From Calditrichaeota bacterium AABM5.125.24 (GTDB lineage Bacteria; Electryoneota; AABM5-125-24; Hatepunaeales; Hatepunaeaceae): a stretch of DNA of 20,482 bases. The stretch spans positions 1 through 20,482 of the forward strand of contig MWJR01000345.1 of assembly GCA_002127415.1 (NCBI GenBank), in the 5' to 3' direction. The translations under genes and the position numbers were made by a program. Below, one piece after another: positions 6,814 through 12,876 of this stretch. How positions within the stretch are numbered: position 1 is the first letter of the stretch; the number at the start of each line of letters is the position of its first letter. Below the pieces are notes generated by a model. That model had not been told where the DNA came from. It did no database searches and was given only the letters and a program-made list of their open reading frames with translations.

Positions 6814-8491
6814 CGCTCCTCTCCTGTCCCTTCACCGGCAAGGTTATATGGAAGGTGGCGCCCTTCCCGGCCTCAGTCTCAAAGCTGATCTTACCACCAT
6901 AAGGCTTCAGCAGGGCCAGCGAGCTGGAGAGTCCCAGACCGGTTCCGCTCGATATCTGGTTGTGAACACACCTCTTAGCCTCTTTGGTGGTGAAGAAAGG
7001 CTGAAAGATGCTGTCCCGAACCTCTACAGGTATGCCGCAGCCGGTGTCCGCAATGGATATCGATATGATATCCTTCTCTTCGTCATGAGAGGTGCTGATC
7101 CTCAGCTCCTTCTTCTCAGATTCCTTCATAGCATCCAGGGCATTGTAGATGATGTTCATCAACGCCTGGGAGAAGTCGGAATAGGTCCCTCTAACAGTAG
7201 GGAGATGCTCAGCAAAGTGGTATTTCTTGGTCACCTCATGCTTGAAATAATGGTTGGCGTTAAGGAAGGTGAGTTCGCTGTCCAGCAGTTCGTTCAGGTT
7301 TATATCGGTGGTTTCCGGGCTCCGCTCCTTGCGCATCTTGTTCAGGAGGTTCTCAATGATGTCCATTATACTCTGAGTGGACTGCTCGATCACCTTGAGT
7401 TCAGGAATAAACACCCCTTTCAGTTTAAGGAGTTCGAGATAGCCAAGCAGGACCTGAACCGGGTTCTGCAGGTTGTGAGCAATGCCGGAGACATAGAGCC
7501 CCACCTGAGCCAGCTGCCTCTGCCGCATCAGTTCGAGTTCCAGCTCGAGGTCCCGGCGTTTGCGTTCCGATTCGCGCCGTGCCGTCAGGTCCCGCAGGTA
7601 AAGCCGGATGATACCCAGGCGTCCATCGGGCAGCGGGCGAACGTTCCCGGACAGCTCAACCTCAATAATCCCGCCGTCACTAAGCCTCAGATAAACATCC
7701 TCATTGCGAACCTCCTGACCTTTAAGCAGCTCAGACCAGCAATCGGCGAAAACGTGCTCCTTCTCCTCACGGATAACTTCAGCCAGCCGCATACCGTGAG
7801 GATCGAAGCCCAATCTGAGGGTGTCGGTGAAGATATGGTTGCAGTCGCGGATTACCCCATCCGGGTAAGCCACGACTATCATATCGGAGGAGTTCTCGAA
7901 CAGGTCCCGGAACTCCTCTTCCGATTCCTGCAATCCTTTATACAGTGAGCGGTTGCGGCCACCGGAGTTGATCAGGCTGCTGAGGATGTCGAGATGGCGC
8001 TGGATATCCTGGGTGGAGATCTTGAACAGGGCATCGATAATAACAAACATCCCTATGCGGTTCTCATCGACGTTCAGAGGGATCAGGGTCATCGAGGTCG
8101 GTGGGGCGGGTTCAGGCGCCCAGATACGGTTAACCGCCTCACCTTCTATGTTCTCGAGAAACAGGGGCTTCCGGTGCTCCTTCACCCACTTCAGCAGTCC
8201 CTGGTCGGCCTCCGGAACCATATCCTTTGCTGGTTGAAAGCGATTTTCGCTGCTGGCCCAGGAGTCCAGCCACCAACCCGACGGCTGACGCTGACGAAAC
8301 CAGAACAGCGAGCAGACCAGGGAGTCGAAGATCTGGATGAAATCCGTGCAGACCCGTGAGAAGTAGTCAGGTTCGTGGAGGCCGCGAGCCATAGTCTCAG
8401 CCACCATCCGAATCTGGGACATCTGATAGATCTTCTCTTCGAGCTGCCGGTTGAGTGACGTTACTATCTTCTGTAATTCAAGGTCATCCAC
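6806..8491 (-). CDS. Soluble GAF-PAS sensor histidine kinase
   Basis: This ATP-dependent histidine kinase has 561 residues and no transmembrane helix, so it senses a cytoplasmic signal. The likely order is a short coiled coil (1-30), a GAF-like domain (about 35-175), a PAS domain (about 195-310, 'FRDLFENSSDMIVVAYPDG'), a dimerisation helix with phospho-acceptor His339 ('GIAHNLQNP') and a HATPase domain. The HATPase shows an N box ('NIIYNALDAM'), G1 ('DTGCGIP'), F box ('FQPFFTTK') and G2 ('GTGLGLSSS'). All catalytic boxes look intact. The residue after the His is Asn rather than the usual Glu/Asp. The start is GTG at 8491, with GGGAG about 10 nt upstream; the ATG at 8487 is out of frame. It is transcribed with the receiver-HDOD gene, whose receiver lacks the Asp, so a different regulator may be its target. 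Confidence 0.93.
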   Translation of the reverse strand: MDDLELQKIVTSLNRQLEEKIYQMSQIRMVAETMARGLHEPDYFSRVCTDFIQIFDSLVCSLFWFRQRQPSGWWLDSWASSENRFQPAKDMVPEADQGLLKWVKEHRKPLFLENIEGEAVNRIWAPEPAPPTSMTLIPLNVDENRIGMFVIIDALFKISTQDIQRHLDILSSLINSGGRNRSLYKGLQESEEEFRDLFENSSDMIVVAYPDGVIRDCNHIFTDTLRLGFDPHGMRLAEVIREEKEHVFADCWSELLKGQEVRNEDVYLRLSDGGIIEVELSGNVRPLPDGRLGIIRLYLRDLTARRESERKRRDLELELELMRQRQLAQVGLYVSGIAHNLQNPVQVLLGYLELLKLKGVFIPELKVIEQSTQSIMDIIENLLNKMRKERSPETTDINLNELLDSELTFLNANHYFKHEVTKKYHFAEHLPTVRGTYSDFSQALMNIIYNALDAMKESEKKELRISTSHDEEKDIISISIADTGCGIPVEVRDSIFQPFFTTKEAKRCVHNQISSGTGLGLSSSLALLKPYGGKISFETEAGKGATFHITLPVKGQERSDG

Positions 8492-8757
8492 GTTGAGAAT
8501 TCTCCCTGATCACCGGAATTGTGCGTCACGAAGCAGGATTCGACTCCCACTGGATTCCATCTTATGAGGGATATGACCTCTCATAATAGCCTGGATTACA
8601 ACCCTGCTCTAAGAAAACTTGAAGTAATGGAATAGGCGTCACAACAGATAACATCCTATGCTACACGTGCTATCCTATGATTTTTAATGAATAAACAGGT
8701 TCAACAGACCGGGAAGAACACCAGCCTACAGACATGATAACCCTCAAGACATTCGCC

Positions 8758-8777
8758 TACTCTATGGTAGTAGAGTA
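8758..8777. promoter_or_regulatory. Dyad operator copy 1 (TACTCTA-N6-TAGAGTA)
   Basis: A perfect inverted repeat with 7-bp arms, TACTCTA and TAGAGTA, surrounds TGGTAG. It covers about +7 to +27 of the predicted kinase promoter, where bound repressor would block initiation or escape. The arms and the start of the centre (TGG) are shared with copy 2. The cognate regulator is unknown. Confidence 0.6.
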
Positions 8778-8790
8778 ACTTTCGATGGGC

Positions 8791-8819
8791 AATATATACT
8801 GGATAAATCACCTTGTCAA
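8791..8819 (-). promoter_or_regulatory. Strong sigma70-type promoter upstream of the histidine kinase gene
   Basis: On the minus strand a perfect TTGACA (8819-8814) is followed by 17 nt and TATATT (8796-8791, five of six bases). Transcription would start near 8784 and give a leader of about 290 nt before the kinase GTG. The promoter lies between the two ACTCTA...TAGAGT dyads, so it looks regulated. Confidence 0.65.
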
Positions 8820-8859
8820 GAGAAAAATGAGATTATTTCAATTTCTTTGAATTATTTCC

Positions 8860-8877
8860 ACTCTATGGCTGTAGAGT
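8860..8877. promoter_or_regulatory. Dyad operator copy 2 (ACTCTA-N6-TAGAGT)
   Basis: The arms ACTCTA and TAGAGT surround TGGCTG. The run CTCTATGG-N2-GTAGAG is shared with copy 1, whose centre lies about 100 bp away. It sits about 40 bp upstream of the -35 box, so the pair flanks the promoter and could permit looping or cooperative binding (inference). Confidence 0.6.
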
Positions 8878-8931
8878 AAGCGTGAATTAAAGGGATGTGT
8901 CCGGCTTAATTCCCGTAAAATCAGAATATTA

Positions 8932-8967
8932 CACAAAAACAGAATAGCAGGACCGACAGTCCTGCTA
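8932..8967 (-). terminator. Hairpin with T-rich tail, possible terminator of the por operon
   Basis: TAGCAGGAC (8945-8953) pairs with GTCCTGCTA (8959-8967), a 9-bp stem with a 5-nt loop. On the minus strand it is followed by TTCTGTTTTTG. That fits intrinsic termination of transcripts arriving from porB, although it lies about 460 nt beyond the porB stop. It also resembles the dispersed palindromes of this window, so it may be a mobile repeat rather than a dedicated terminator. Confidence 0.4.
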
Positions 8968-9209
8968 CTGCATTCTCCCTGTTGTTTCCGTCTTCAGGAA
9001 CCGGGATCGCTTCAAAGCGTTGGGGGTGGGGGGGTCATCTCAGGTCACAGGCCCCGGTCGGGCGTTGCATCTTCCAGGGTGGGGTGGGTGGACCACCGGT
9101 GGCGTCTATACATCCGTGTAATAAAACCTCTCCGTGGGCAGTGTGAGAGAAAGCGCACCTGCGCGACCCGGACAAGAAATCTGCCGGGCTTCGTATGTCG
9201 GCATTGTAT

Positions 9210-9229
9210 GGGTGCAGGACCGTGCGCCC
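9210..9229. repeat. Decayed copy of the GGGCGCACGGCCGTGCGCCC palindrome
   Basis: GGGTGCAGGACCGTGCGCCC matches the intact palindrome at 17 of 20 positions. It lacks the CTAC flank seen in the other copies. It opens the repeat cluster downstream of porB. Confidence 0.6.
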
Positions 9230-9247
9230 TCCCTTTTTAACAGATGA

Positions 9248-9277
9248 AACCCGGGTTACAGGCAACCCGGGCCACAC
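9248..9277. repeat. CCCGGGTT hairpin repeat, copy A
   Basis: CCCGGGTT (9250-9257) pairs with AACCCGGG (9264-9271) around a 6-nt loop. It starts after GAAA and ends in CCACAC, flanks shared with the repeat at 9357-9395. This suggests one family with differing centres. Confidence 0.6.
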
Positions 9278-9302
9278 AACCGTCATCCTTATGCATTGGT
9301 AG

Positions 9303-9344
9303 GCCAGACAGCTGTCTGGCAAGGTCGGACAAGAGTGTCCGACC
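9303..9344. repeat. Two adjacent palindromes in the porB downstream cluster
   Basis: GCCAGACAGCTGTCTGGC (9303-9320) is a perfect 18-bp palindrome. GGTCGGACA (9323-9331) pairs with TGTCCGACC (9336-9344) around AGAG. The second has the CGGACA...TGTCCG core found beside RAYT2 and at the yihY start. Confidence 0.7.
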
Positions 9345-9356
9345 TGCCAATAGAAA

Positions 9357-9395
9357 CCCGGATAGCGGCCCCGGATTAAATCCGGGGTATCCGGG
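9357..9395. repeat. Nested hairpin repeat, copy B of the GAAACCCGG...CCGGGCCACAC family
   Basis: An outer stem, CCCGGATA (9357-9364) with TATCCGGG (9388-9395), encloses an inner stem, CCCCGGATT (9369-9377) with AATCCGGGG (9379-9387). The GAAA and CCACAC flanks match copy A. Confidence 0.65.
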
Positions 9396-9430
9396 CCACA
9401 CATACGGAAGCCGAGTGCCGAACGCCGCAC

Positions 9431-10348
9431 TTACCCCCCAATCGCCTCCCCGACCTTCATCCGGTGCATCAGGCGGGCCCACTCCTCGTCGACCGTCTGC
9501 TGGATGTAGGCGCGCTGCTCATCGGTCAGGTGCCTGAAGCGCCCCTGCAGGTTCAGATAGTCGTCCACCGGCCGCTTCGGCGGGTCCATCGACAGAGTGT
9601 AGTGAGTGCCGTCCTCCACCTCGTAGAGCGGGAAGACCCGCGACTCAACCGCATAGCGTGACTCCAGGATCGAGTCCTTCTCCAGCGCCTTGTGCCCCGG
9701 CGGGCAGGGGCTGAAGATGTGAATCAGCCGGAAGCCCTCCACAGACATCGCCCTCCTGAACTTGCGCACCAGGTCATCGGGATATGCGACCGTGGTGGTG
9801 GCTCCATAAGGTATGCGGTGAGCCGCCATTATTTCGAGCAGGTTCTTCTTGCGCTCCCGCTTGAAGTCAGCCCCCGGAGTGGTGGTGGTCCAGGCGCCCC
9901 ACGGCGTCGCCGACGAGCGCTGGATGCCGGTGTTCATATAGGCTTCGTTGTCGTAGCAGACGTAGATGATGTCGTCGTTCCGCTCGGCCGCCGCCGATAG
10001 CTGCCCGAAGCCGATGTCGAAGGTGCCTCCGTCGCCGGCCCAGGCAACCACGTTGATCCCCTTCTTGCCGGTGGCGTCGAGACCGTAACGTATGGCTCCC
10101 GCGGAGATGGCCGCCGTTTCAAAGGCAACCTGAAAGACCGGCACCCCCGCCGCCGAATAGGGAAACGGCCCGTCGATCACCGCCCAGCAGCAGGCCGGGA
10201 TGACCAGGATGGTGTCGCGTCCCAGGGTCTTCAGCGCCAGCCGCATCGCCAACGCCGCCCCACAGCCGGGACAAGCCACGTGCCCGCTGGTCATTATCTC
10301 TCGTTCGGCGACCTCGGTGAAGTTCTTCAGATGAGGTAGAGCTTCCAT
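9431..10348 (-). CDS. porB: Pyruvate:ferredoxin oxidoreductase beta subunit
   Basis: This subunit binds thiamine pyrophosphate and one [4Fe-4S] cluster in the enzyme that converts pyruvate and CoA to acetyl-CoA, CO2 and reduced ferredoxin, or runs the reverse. It has 305 residues, the usual size. Cluster ligands are Cys26 and Cys29 ('CPGCG'), Cys53 or Cys54 ('PACCWA') and Cys215 ('FSPCPPGH'). The TPP motif runs from Gly105-Asp106-Gly107 to Asn134 ('YVCYDNEAYMNTG'). That last signature is typical of pyruvate enzymes rather than 2-oxoglutarate ones. AAGGA about 6 nt upstream supports the ATG at 10348. It is the last gene of the por operon and lies 124 nt after porA, a gap filled with repeats. 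Confidence 0.95.
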   Translation of the reverse strand: MEALPHLKNFTEVAEREIMTSGHVACPGCGAALAMRLALKTLGRDTILVIPACCWAVIDGPFPYSAAGVPVFQVAFETAAISAGAIRYGLDATGKKGINVVAWAGDGGTFDIGFGQLSAAAERNDDIIYVCYDNEAYMNTGIQRSSATPWGAWTTTTPGADFKRERKKNLLEIMAAHRIPYGATTTVAYPDDLVRKFRRAMSVEGFRLIHIFSPCPPGHKALEKDSILESRYAVESRVFPLYEVEDGTHYTLSMDPPKRPVDDYLNLQGRFRHLTDEQRAYIQQTVDEEWARLMHRMKVGEAIGG

Positions 10349-10364
10349 ATTTTATCCTTAAGTT

Positions 10365-10396
10365 CCTGAGTGACTAAGTGCCTGAGTGCCTGAGTC
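10365..10396. repeat. Octamer array (CCTGAGTG), four units, in the porA-porB gap
   Basis: The units are CCTGAGTG, ACTAAGTG, CCTGAGTG and CCTGAGTC at strict 8-bp spacing. The array ends 17 nt from the porB start codon, so it is part of its leader. The reverse complement, CACTCAGG, is the unit of the array at 16751-16798. Confidence 0.65.
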
Positions 10397-10400
10397 TCGT

Positions 10401-10435
10401 GCTGCAGTCCAGCGGTTGCCGGGGCATTCTGCAGC
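10401..10435. repeat. GCTGCAG hairpin repeat in the porA-porB gap
   Basis: GCTGCAG (10401-10407) pairs with CTGCAGC (10429-10435) across a 21-nt GC-rich centre. It is wedged between two octamer arrays. Confidence 0.5.
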
Positions 10436-10443
10436 CCTTATCA

Positions 10444-10467
10444 TCTTTGCGTCTTTGCGCCTTTGCG
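10444..10467. repeat. Octamer array (TCTTTGCG), three units, abutting the porA stop codon
   Basis: The units are TCTTTGCG, TCTTTGCG and CCTTTGCG. On the minus strand the array starts five nt after the porA TAG. From memory, similar CTTTGCG arrays are dispersed in other bacterial genomes. Confidence 0.6.
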
Positions 10468-10472
10468 TGAGA

Positions 10473-11633
10473 CTAATCCTTCAACCCGATCCAGATCATC
10501 CTGCCATCGTCAACCGTGCGCTTCTCGGCGTCATCGGCGATCTGTTCGATGACTTCCGGTATAATGTCTCGACCACCCAATCCGACGATATAGCCGTGGA
10601 TATGGGGCCTCCTTTCGGGGGGCTGGTGATACAGTGCCGAACGGATCTCCTGGGCGAAGATACCCCCCATCCCCACGCAGATATTACGGTCAAGGACCGC
10701 CACCCGCCTGCACCCGGCCAGCGCCTCCCGCACCAGCTGCGCCGGGAACGGCCTGAACAGCCGGATCTTGAGCAGCCCCACCGAACGTCCCCTGGCGCGC
10801 AGGTCATCGATCACCACCCTGGCGGTCGATGTGGCCGTTCCCGCGGTGACCAGGATGGTTTCGGCGTCGTCGCTGTGATACCTCTCGATCAACCCGTAGC
10901 CGCGACCAAACATCCGGTTGAACTCCTCGTCGGCCTTATCCGCCTCTTCAAGCGCCTGGTCCATTGCCAGCTGCATCTTGTAGCGGAACTCCATATAGAC
11001 ATCCTGCGGGACGATGCCGCCGAAGGCATGCGGTTCGTTCACGTCCAGGTAGATGGAGGGCTTGTAGGGCGGCAGATACCCCAAAGTCCGCTCCTGACCG
11101 GGGATATCGACCGCCTCGTAGGTATGCGACAGGAAGAAGGCATCCAGCACCAGCATCACCGGCAGATCAACCGCCTCGGCGACCTTGTAAGCCTGGATGA
11201 CGGTGTCGAGCACCTCCTGGTTCGATTCGCAGTAGTATTGGAGCCAGCCGGTGTCCCGCTGGGCAAGGGAGTCGTTCTGGTCGGTCCATATCGACCAGCC
11301 TGGGGCCATAGCGCGGTTCACGTTGGCCATCACCACGGGCAGCCGGCCCAGAGCGGCCCAGTGGAGCATCTCGTGCATCAGCGCCAGCCCCTGGGCGCTG
11401 GTGGCGGTGAAGGTGCGTGCGCCGGCCGCCTGAGCCCCGATGCAGCCGGCCATTGCCGAATGCTCCGACTCGACCTTGATGAACTCCGCTTTAAGCATCC
11501 CCTTGGCCACCAGGTTGGCCAGCTCCTCGATGATGGTGGTCTGCGGGGTGATAGGATAGGCCGACACCACCTGTGCCATCGCGCACATGGCCCCCCACGC
11601 CGCGGACTCGTTGCCGGTTAAGATTTTTTGCAT
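10473..11633 (-). CDS. porA: Pyruvate:ferredoxin oxidoreductase alpha subunit
   Basis: This is the core subunit of the pyruvate:ferredoxin oxidoreductase. It pairs with PorB to form the active site. It has 386 residues, normal for separate alpha subunits. The start 'GNESAAWGAMCAMAQVVSAYPITPQT' (split as GNESAAWGA, VVSAYPITPQT) and 'VESEHSAMAGCIGAQAAGAR' are family signatures. 'TSAQGLALMHEML' follows, and the C-terminal part has 'VLDRNICVGMGGIF'. The ATG at 11633 lacks a clear Shine-Dalgarno. Upstream, RAYT1 and a palindrome separate it from the GltD-PorD fusion gene, with which it would normally be contiguous. Confidence 0.95.
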   Translation of the reverse strand: MQKILTGNESAAWGAMCAMAQVVSAYPITPQTTIIEELANLVAKGMLKAEFIKVESEHSAMAGCIGAQAAGARTFTATSAQGLALMHEMLHWAALGRLPVVMANVNRAMAPGWSIWTDQNDSLAQRDTGWLQYYCESNQEVLDTVIQAYKVAEAVDLPVMLVLDAFFLSHTYEAVDIPGQERTLGYLPPYKPSIYLDVNEPHAFGGIVPQDVYMEFRYKMQLAMDQALEEADKADEEFNRMFGRGYGLIERYHSDDAETILVTAGTATSTARVVIDDLRARGRSVGLLKIRLFRPFPAQLVREALAGCRRVAVLDRNICVGMGGIFAQEIRSALYHQPPERRPHIHGYIVGLGGRDIIPEVIEQIADDAEKRTVDDGRMIWIGLKD

Positions 11634-11671
11634 TGGCAGATCTTTTGGTTTCGCGTTTTAACCACTTATAC

Positions 11672-11695
11672 GGGCGCACCGCCGTGCGCCCCTAC
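11672..11695. repeat. GTAGGGGC-type palindrome supplying the RAYT1 stop codon
   Basis: GGGCGCACCGCCGTGCGCCC followed by CTAC has one centre change from the perfect copies. On the minus strand its GTAGGGG edge provides the TAG (11694-11692) that ends RAYT1. It marks the 3' border of the transposase unit. Confidence 0.75.
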
Positions 11696-12231
11696 AACTT
11701 CCGGTCAGGATTTTCTTCATCCAGTGCCCACTGTAAAGGATTGTTCTGGATGTATTCACGAATCTCATTCAAATCCTTTTCATTGCGGATAACGTGTTCA
11801 TAGTAATTGCGCTGCCAGACACTTGCGCCGGGTGTTTTTCGCAGGACGTTGATCCGTCTCGTGGTAGCGCCTTTGAATCCCGCCACAAATGATCCCAGCG
11901 ACCTCGGCACACGTCGTAGGGGCGCACGGCCGTGCGCCCGTTCTTTCATAGCACCATCGCAATTAATATCTGTAATGACCGCAATCCCATGAATATGATT
12001 CGGCATTATCACAAACGCATCCTGTTGTATCTCAGGTCGAATCTCTGCTGATATGAACCACTCTTCCTCTACAATTCGTCCGAGCTCACTTAGATTCATT
12101 TTTCCCTGAACAATCCTACCAAATAGAAAGATATTATTGCAGGTGCAAATGGTTATGAAGTATCCGCCGGCTTGTGAATAATCGTAATCTTTAAGCCGAG
12201 TCGAACGGCGATATGGCAACTGTGCGTTCAC
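11692..12231 (-). CDS. REP-associated tyrosine transposase (RAYT, Y1_Tnp), copy 1
   Basis: This is a single-strand HUH-type transposase of the IS200/IS605-like Y1 superfamily, the group thought to move palindromic REP-type repeats. It has 179 residues, with the HUH motif in 'MPNHIHGI', the catalytic Tyr region 'WQRNYYEHVIRN' and the C-terminal 'YIQNNPLQWALDEENP'. Palindromes of one family lie on both sides (11672-11695 and 12266-12288) in the same orientation. A third, perfect copy lies inside the gene at 11916-11939 and encodes 'ERAHGRAPLRR'. Motifs are intact, so it may be active. It lies between a glycosyltransferase fragment and porA, interrupting the por operon. Confidence 0.9.
   Translation of the reverse strand: MNAQLPYRRSTRLKDYDYSQAGGYFITICTCNNIFLFGRIVQGKMNLSELGRIVEEEWFISAEIRPEIQQDAFVIMPNHIHGIAVITDINCDGAMKERAHGRAPLRRVPRSLGSFVAGFKGATTRRINVLRKTPGASVWQRNYYEHVIRNEKDLNEIREYIQNNPLQWALDEENPDRKL
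11916..11939. repeat. Perfect palindrome inside the RAYT1 coding sequence
   Basis: GGGCGCACGGCCGTGCGCCC at 11920-11939, with GTAG before it, is a 20-bp perfect palindrome. It is identical to the copy at 1123-1142. It is translated as part of the variable linker between the HUH motif and the 'FVAGFKGATTRRIN' helix, and keeps the frame. Confidence 0.8.
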
Positions 12232-12265
12232 TCAATCTATTAACGATTCACATTTCAGAAGTGGC

Positions 12266-12288
12266 GGGCGCACCGCCTGACGCCCTAC
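12266..12288. repeat. GTAGGGC-type palindrome supplying the stop codon of the glycosyltransferase fragment
   Basis: GGGCGCACCGCCTGACGCCCTAC is a diverged family member. Its minus-strand GTAGGGC edge supplies the TAG (12287-12285) of the upstream fragment. It forms the 5' border of the RAYT1 unit. Confidence 0.65.
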
Positions 12289-12779
12289 TTCAGGACCAAC
12301 ACCTCCACATCCCTCTCCTTGCGCAGAACATTTACCCCCACGTCGCCGTCGTAGCGGGTGAGTTCAATGTCGAGCCGGCCGTGCAGGGTAGTCACGTGCG
12401 GGGTGCCGATCCGACGGAAGAGGGGGTAATGGATGAAATCGGGGTGGAAATGGATGACGTCGTAACCCCCGGCGTCCCTGGCGACCGTCTCCAGCATCAG
12501 TATATGATGGACGAGCTGGTTGCGAAACTGTTCGAGCCGCTGCGCGTGGCGACACGGTGCCACCAGCCGCGCGGAGGTGACCGAGTCGCCACTGGCGTAG
12601 AGGGTGACATCGTGACCCTGACGCACCAGCTCCTCGGTTAGATAAGAGACAACCCGCTCAGTCCCACCGTAATATTTCGGCGGGACGCTCTCGAACAGCG
12701 GCGCCACCTGGGCGATCCGCAGTGGATGCTCCTCGCCTTTCGGTTCGGGGCGCTCCTGCCTGGTTTCGTCGGTCTTCAT
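12285..12779 (-). CDS. N-terminal fragment of a GT4-family glycosyltransferase (probable pseudogene)
   Basis: Residues about 19-137 match the N-terminal donor/acceptor half of GT4 glycosyltransferases: 'RIAQVAPLFESVPPKYYGGTE', then 'YLTEELVRQGHDVTLYASGDS', 'YDVIHFHPD' and 'HVTTLHGRLD' (first motif split as RIAQVAPLFE, SVPPKYYGGTE). Intact members are roughly 350-450 residues with a C-terminal nucleotide-sugar domain; this one stops at 164. After 'HGRLD' the sequence changes to about 27 residues I do not recognise ('RYDGDVGVNVLRKERD...'). It then ends in a TAG donated by the palindrome at 12266-12288. GAGG lies 5 nt before the ATG. It is probably not a working enzyme, and the missing half is not elsewhere in the window. 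The 12780-12876 gap upstream holds nothing recognisable. Confidence 0.75.
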   Translation of the reverse strand: MKTDETRQERPEPKGEEHPLRIAQVAPLFESVPPKYYGGTERVVSYLTEELVRQGHDVTLYASGDSVTSARLVAPCRHAQRLEQFRNQLVHHILMLETVARDAGGYDVIHFHPDFIHYPLFRRIGTPHVTTLHGRLDIELTRYDGDVGVNVLRKERDVEVLVLK

Positions 12780-12876
12780 CTATCCTCGCTCTTTCTACAG
12801 AATGCGGATGATATTTAACATCACGGTCCATCAGTTCCCCACTGCTGGTTCAGGCGGAGGAAAGACGACGGATCCC

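Larger units (their letters stand above)
8492..9430. other. 939-bp gene-free region between the kinase gene and porB
   Basis: No convincing protein or RNA gene was found on either strand. The part nearest the kinase (8492-8757) would be its long 5' leader. 8757-8880 holds the promoter and the two dyads. 8880-8944 is AT-rich. 8945-8967 is a hairpin. 9000-9209 is G-rich with no recognised content. 9210-9400 is a cluster of palindromic repeats just downstream of porB. Open frames across 9035-9537 are driven by these repeats and do not look like proteins. Confidence 0.7.

Noticed and set aside
6761..7948. Plus-strand open frame of 395 codons
   Set aside because: It is antisense to the histidine kinase gene, which has all catalytic boxes.
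8530..8552. tRNA-like TTCGA loop
   Set aside because: The arms around it do not pair and no acceptor, D or anticodon arms can be drawn.
9035..9537. Overlapping open frames of 81-131 codons on both strands
   Set aside because: They are produced by GC-rich palindromes, have no ribosome-binding sites and show no protein-like sequence.
10365..10467. Possible CRISPR array
   Set aside because: The repeats are 8 bp with no spacers, and no cas genes are present.
10386..11621. Long plus-strand open frame of 411 codons
   Set aside because: It mirrors porA in a GC-rich gene. The translation is His/Gly/Arg-rich with no recognisable domain.
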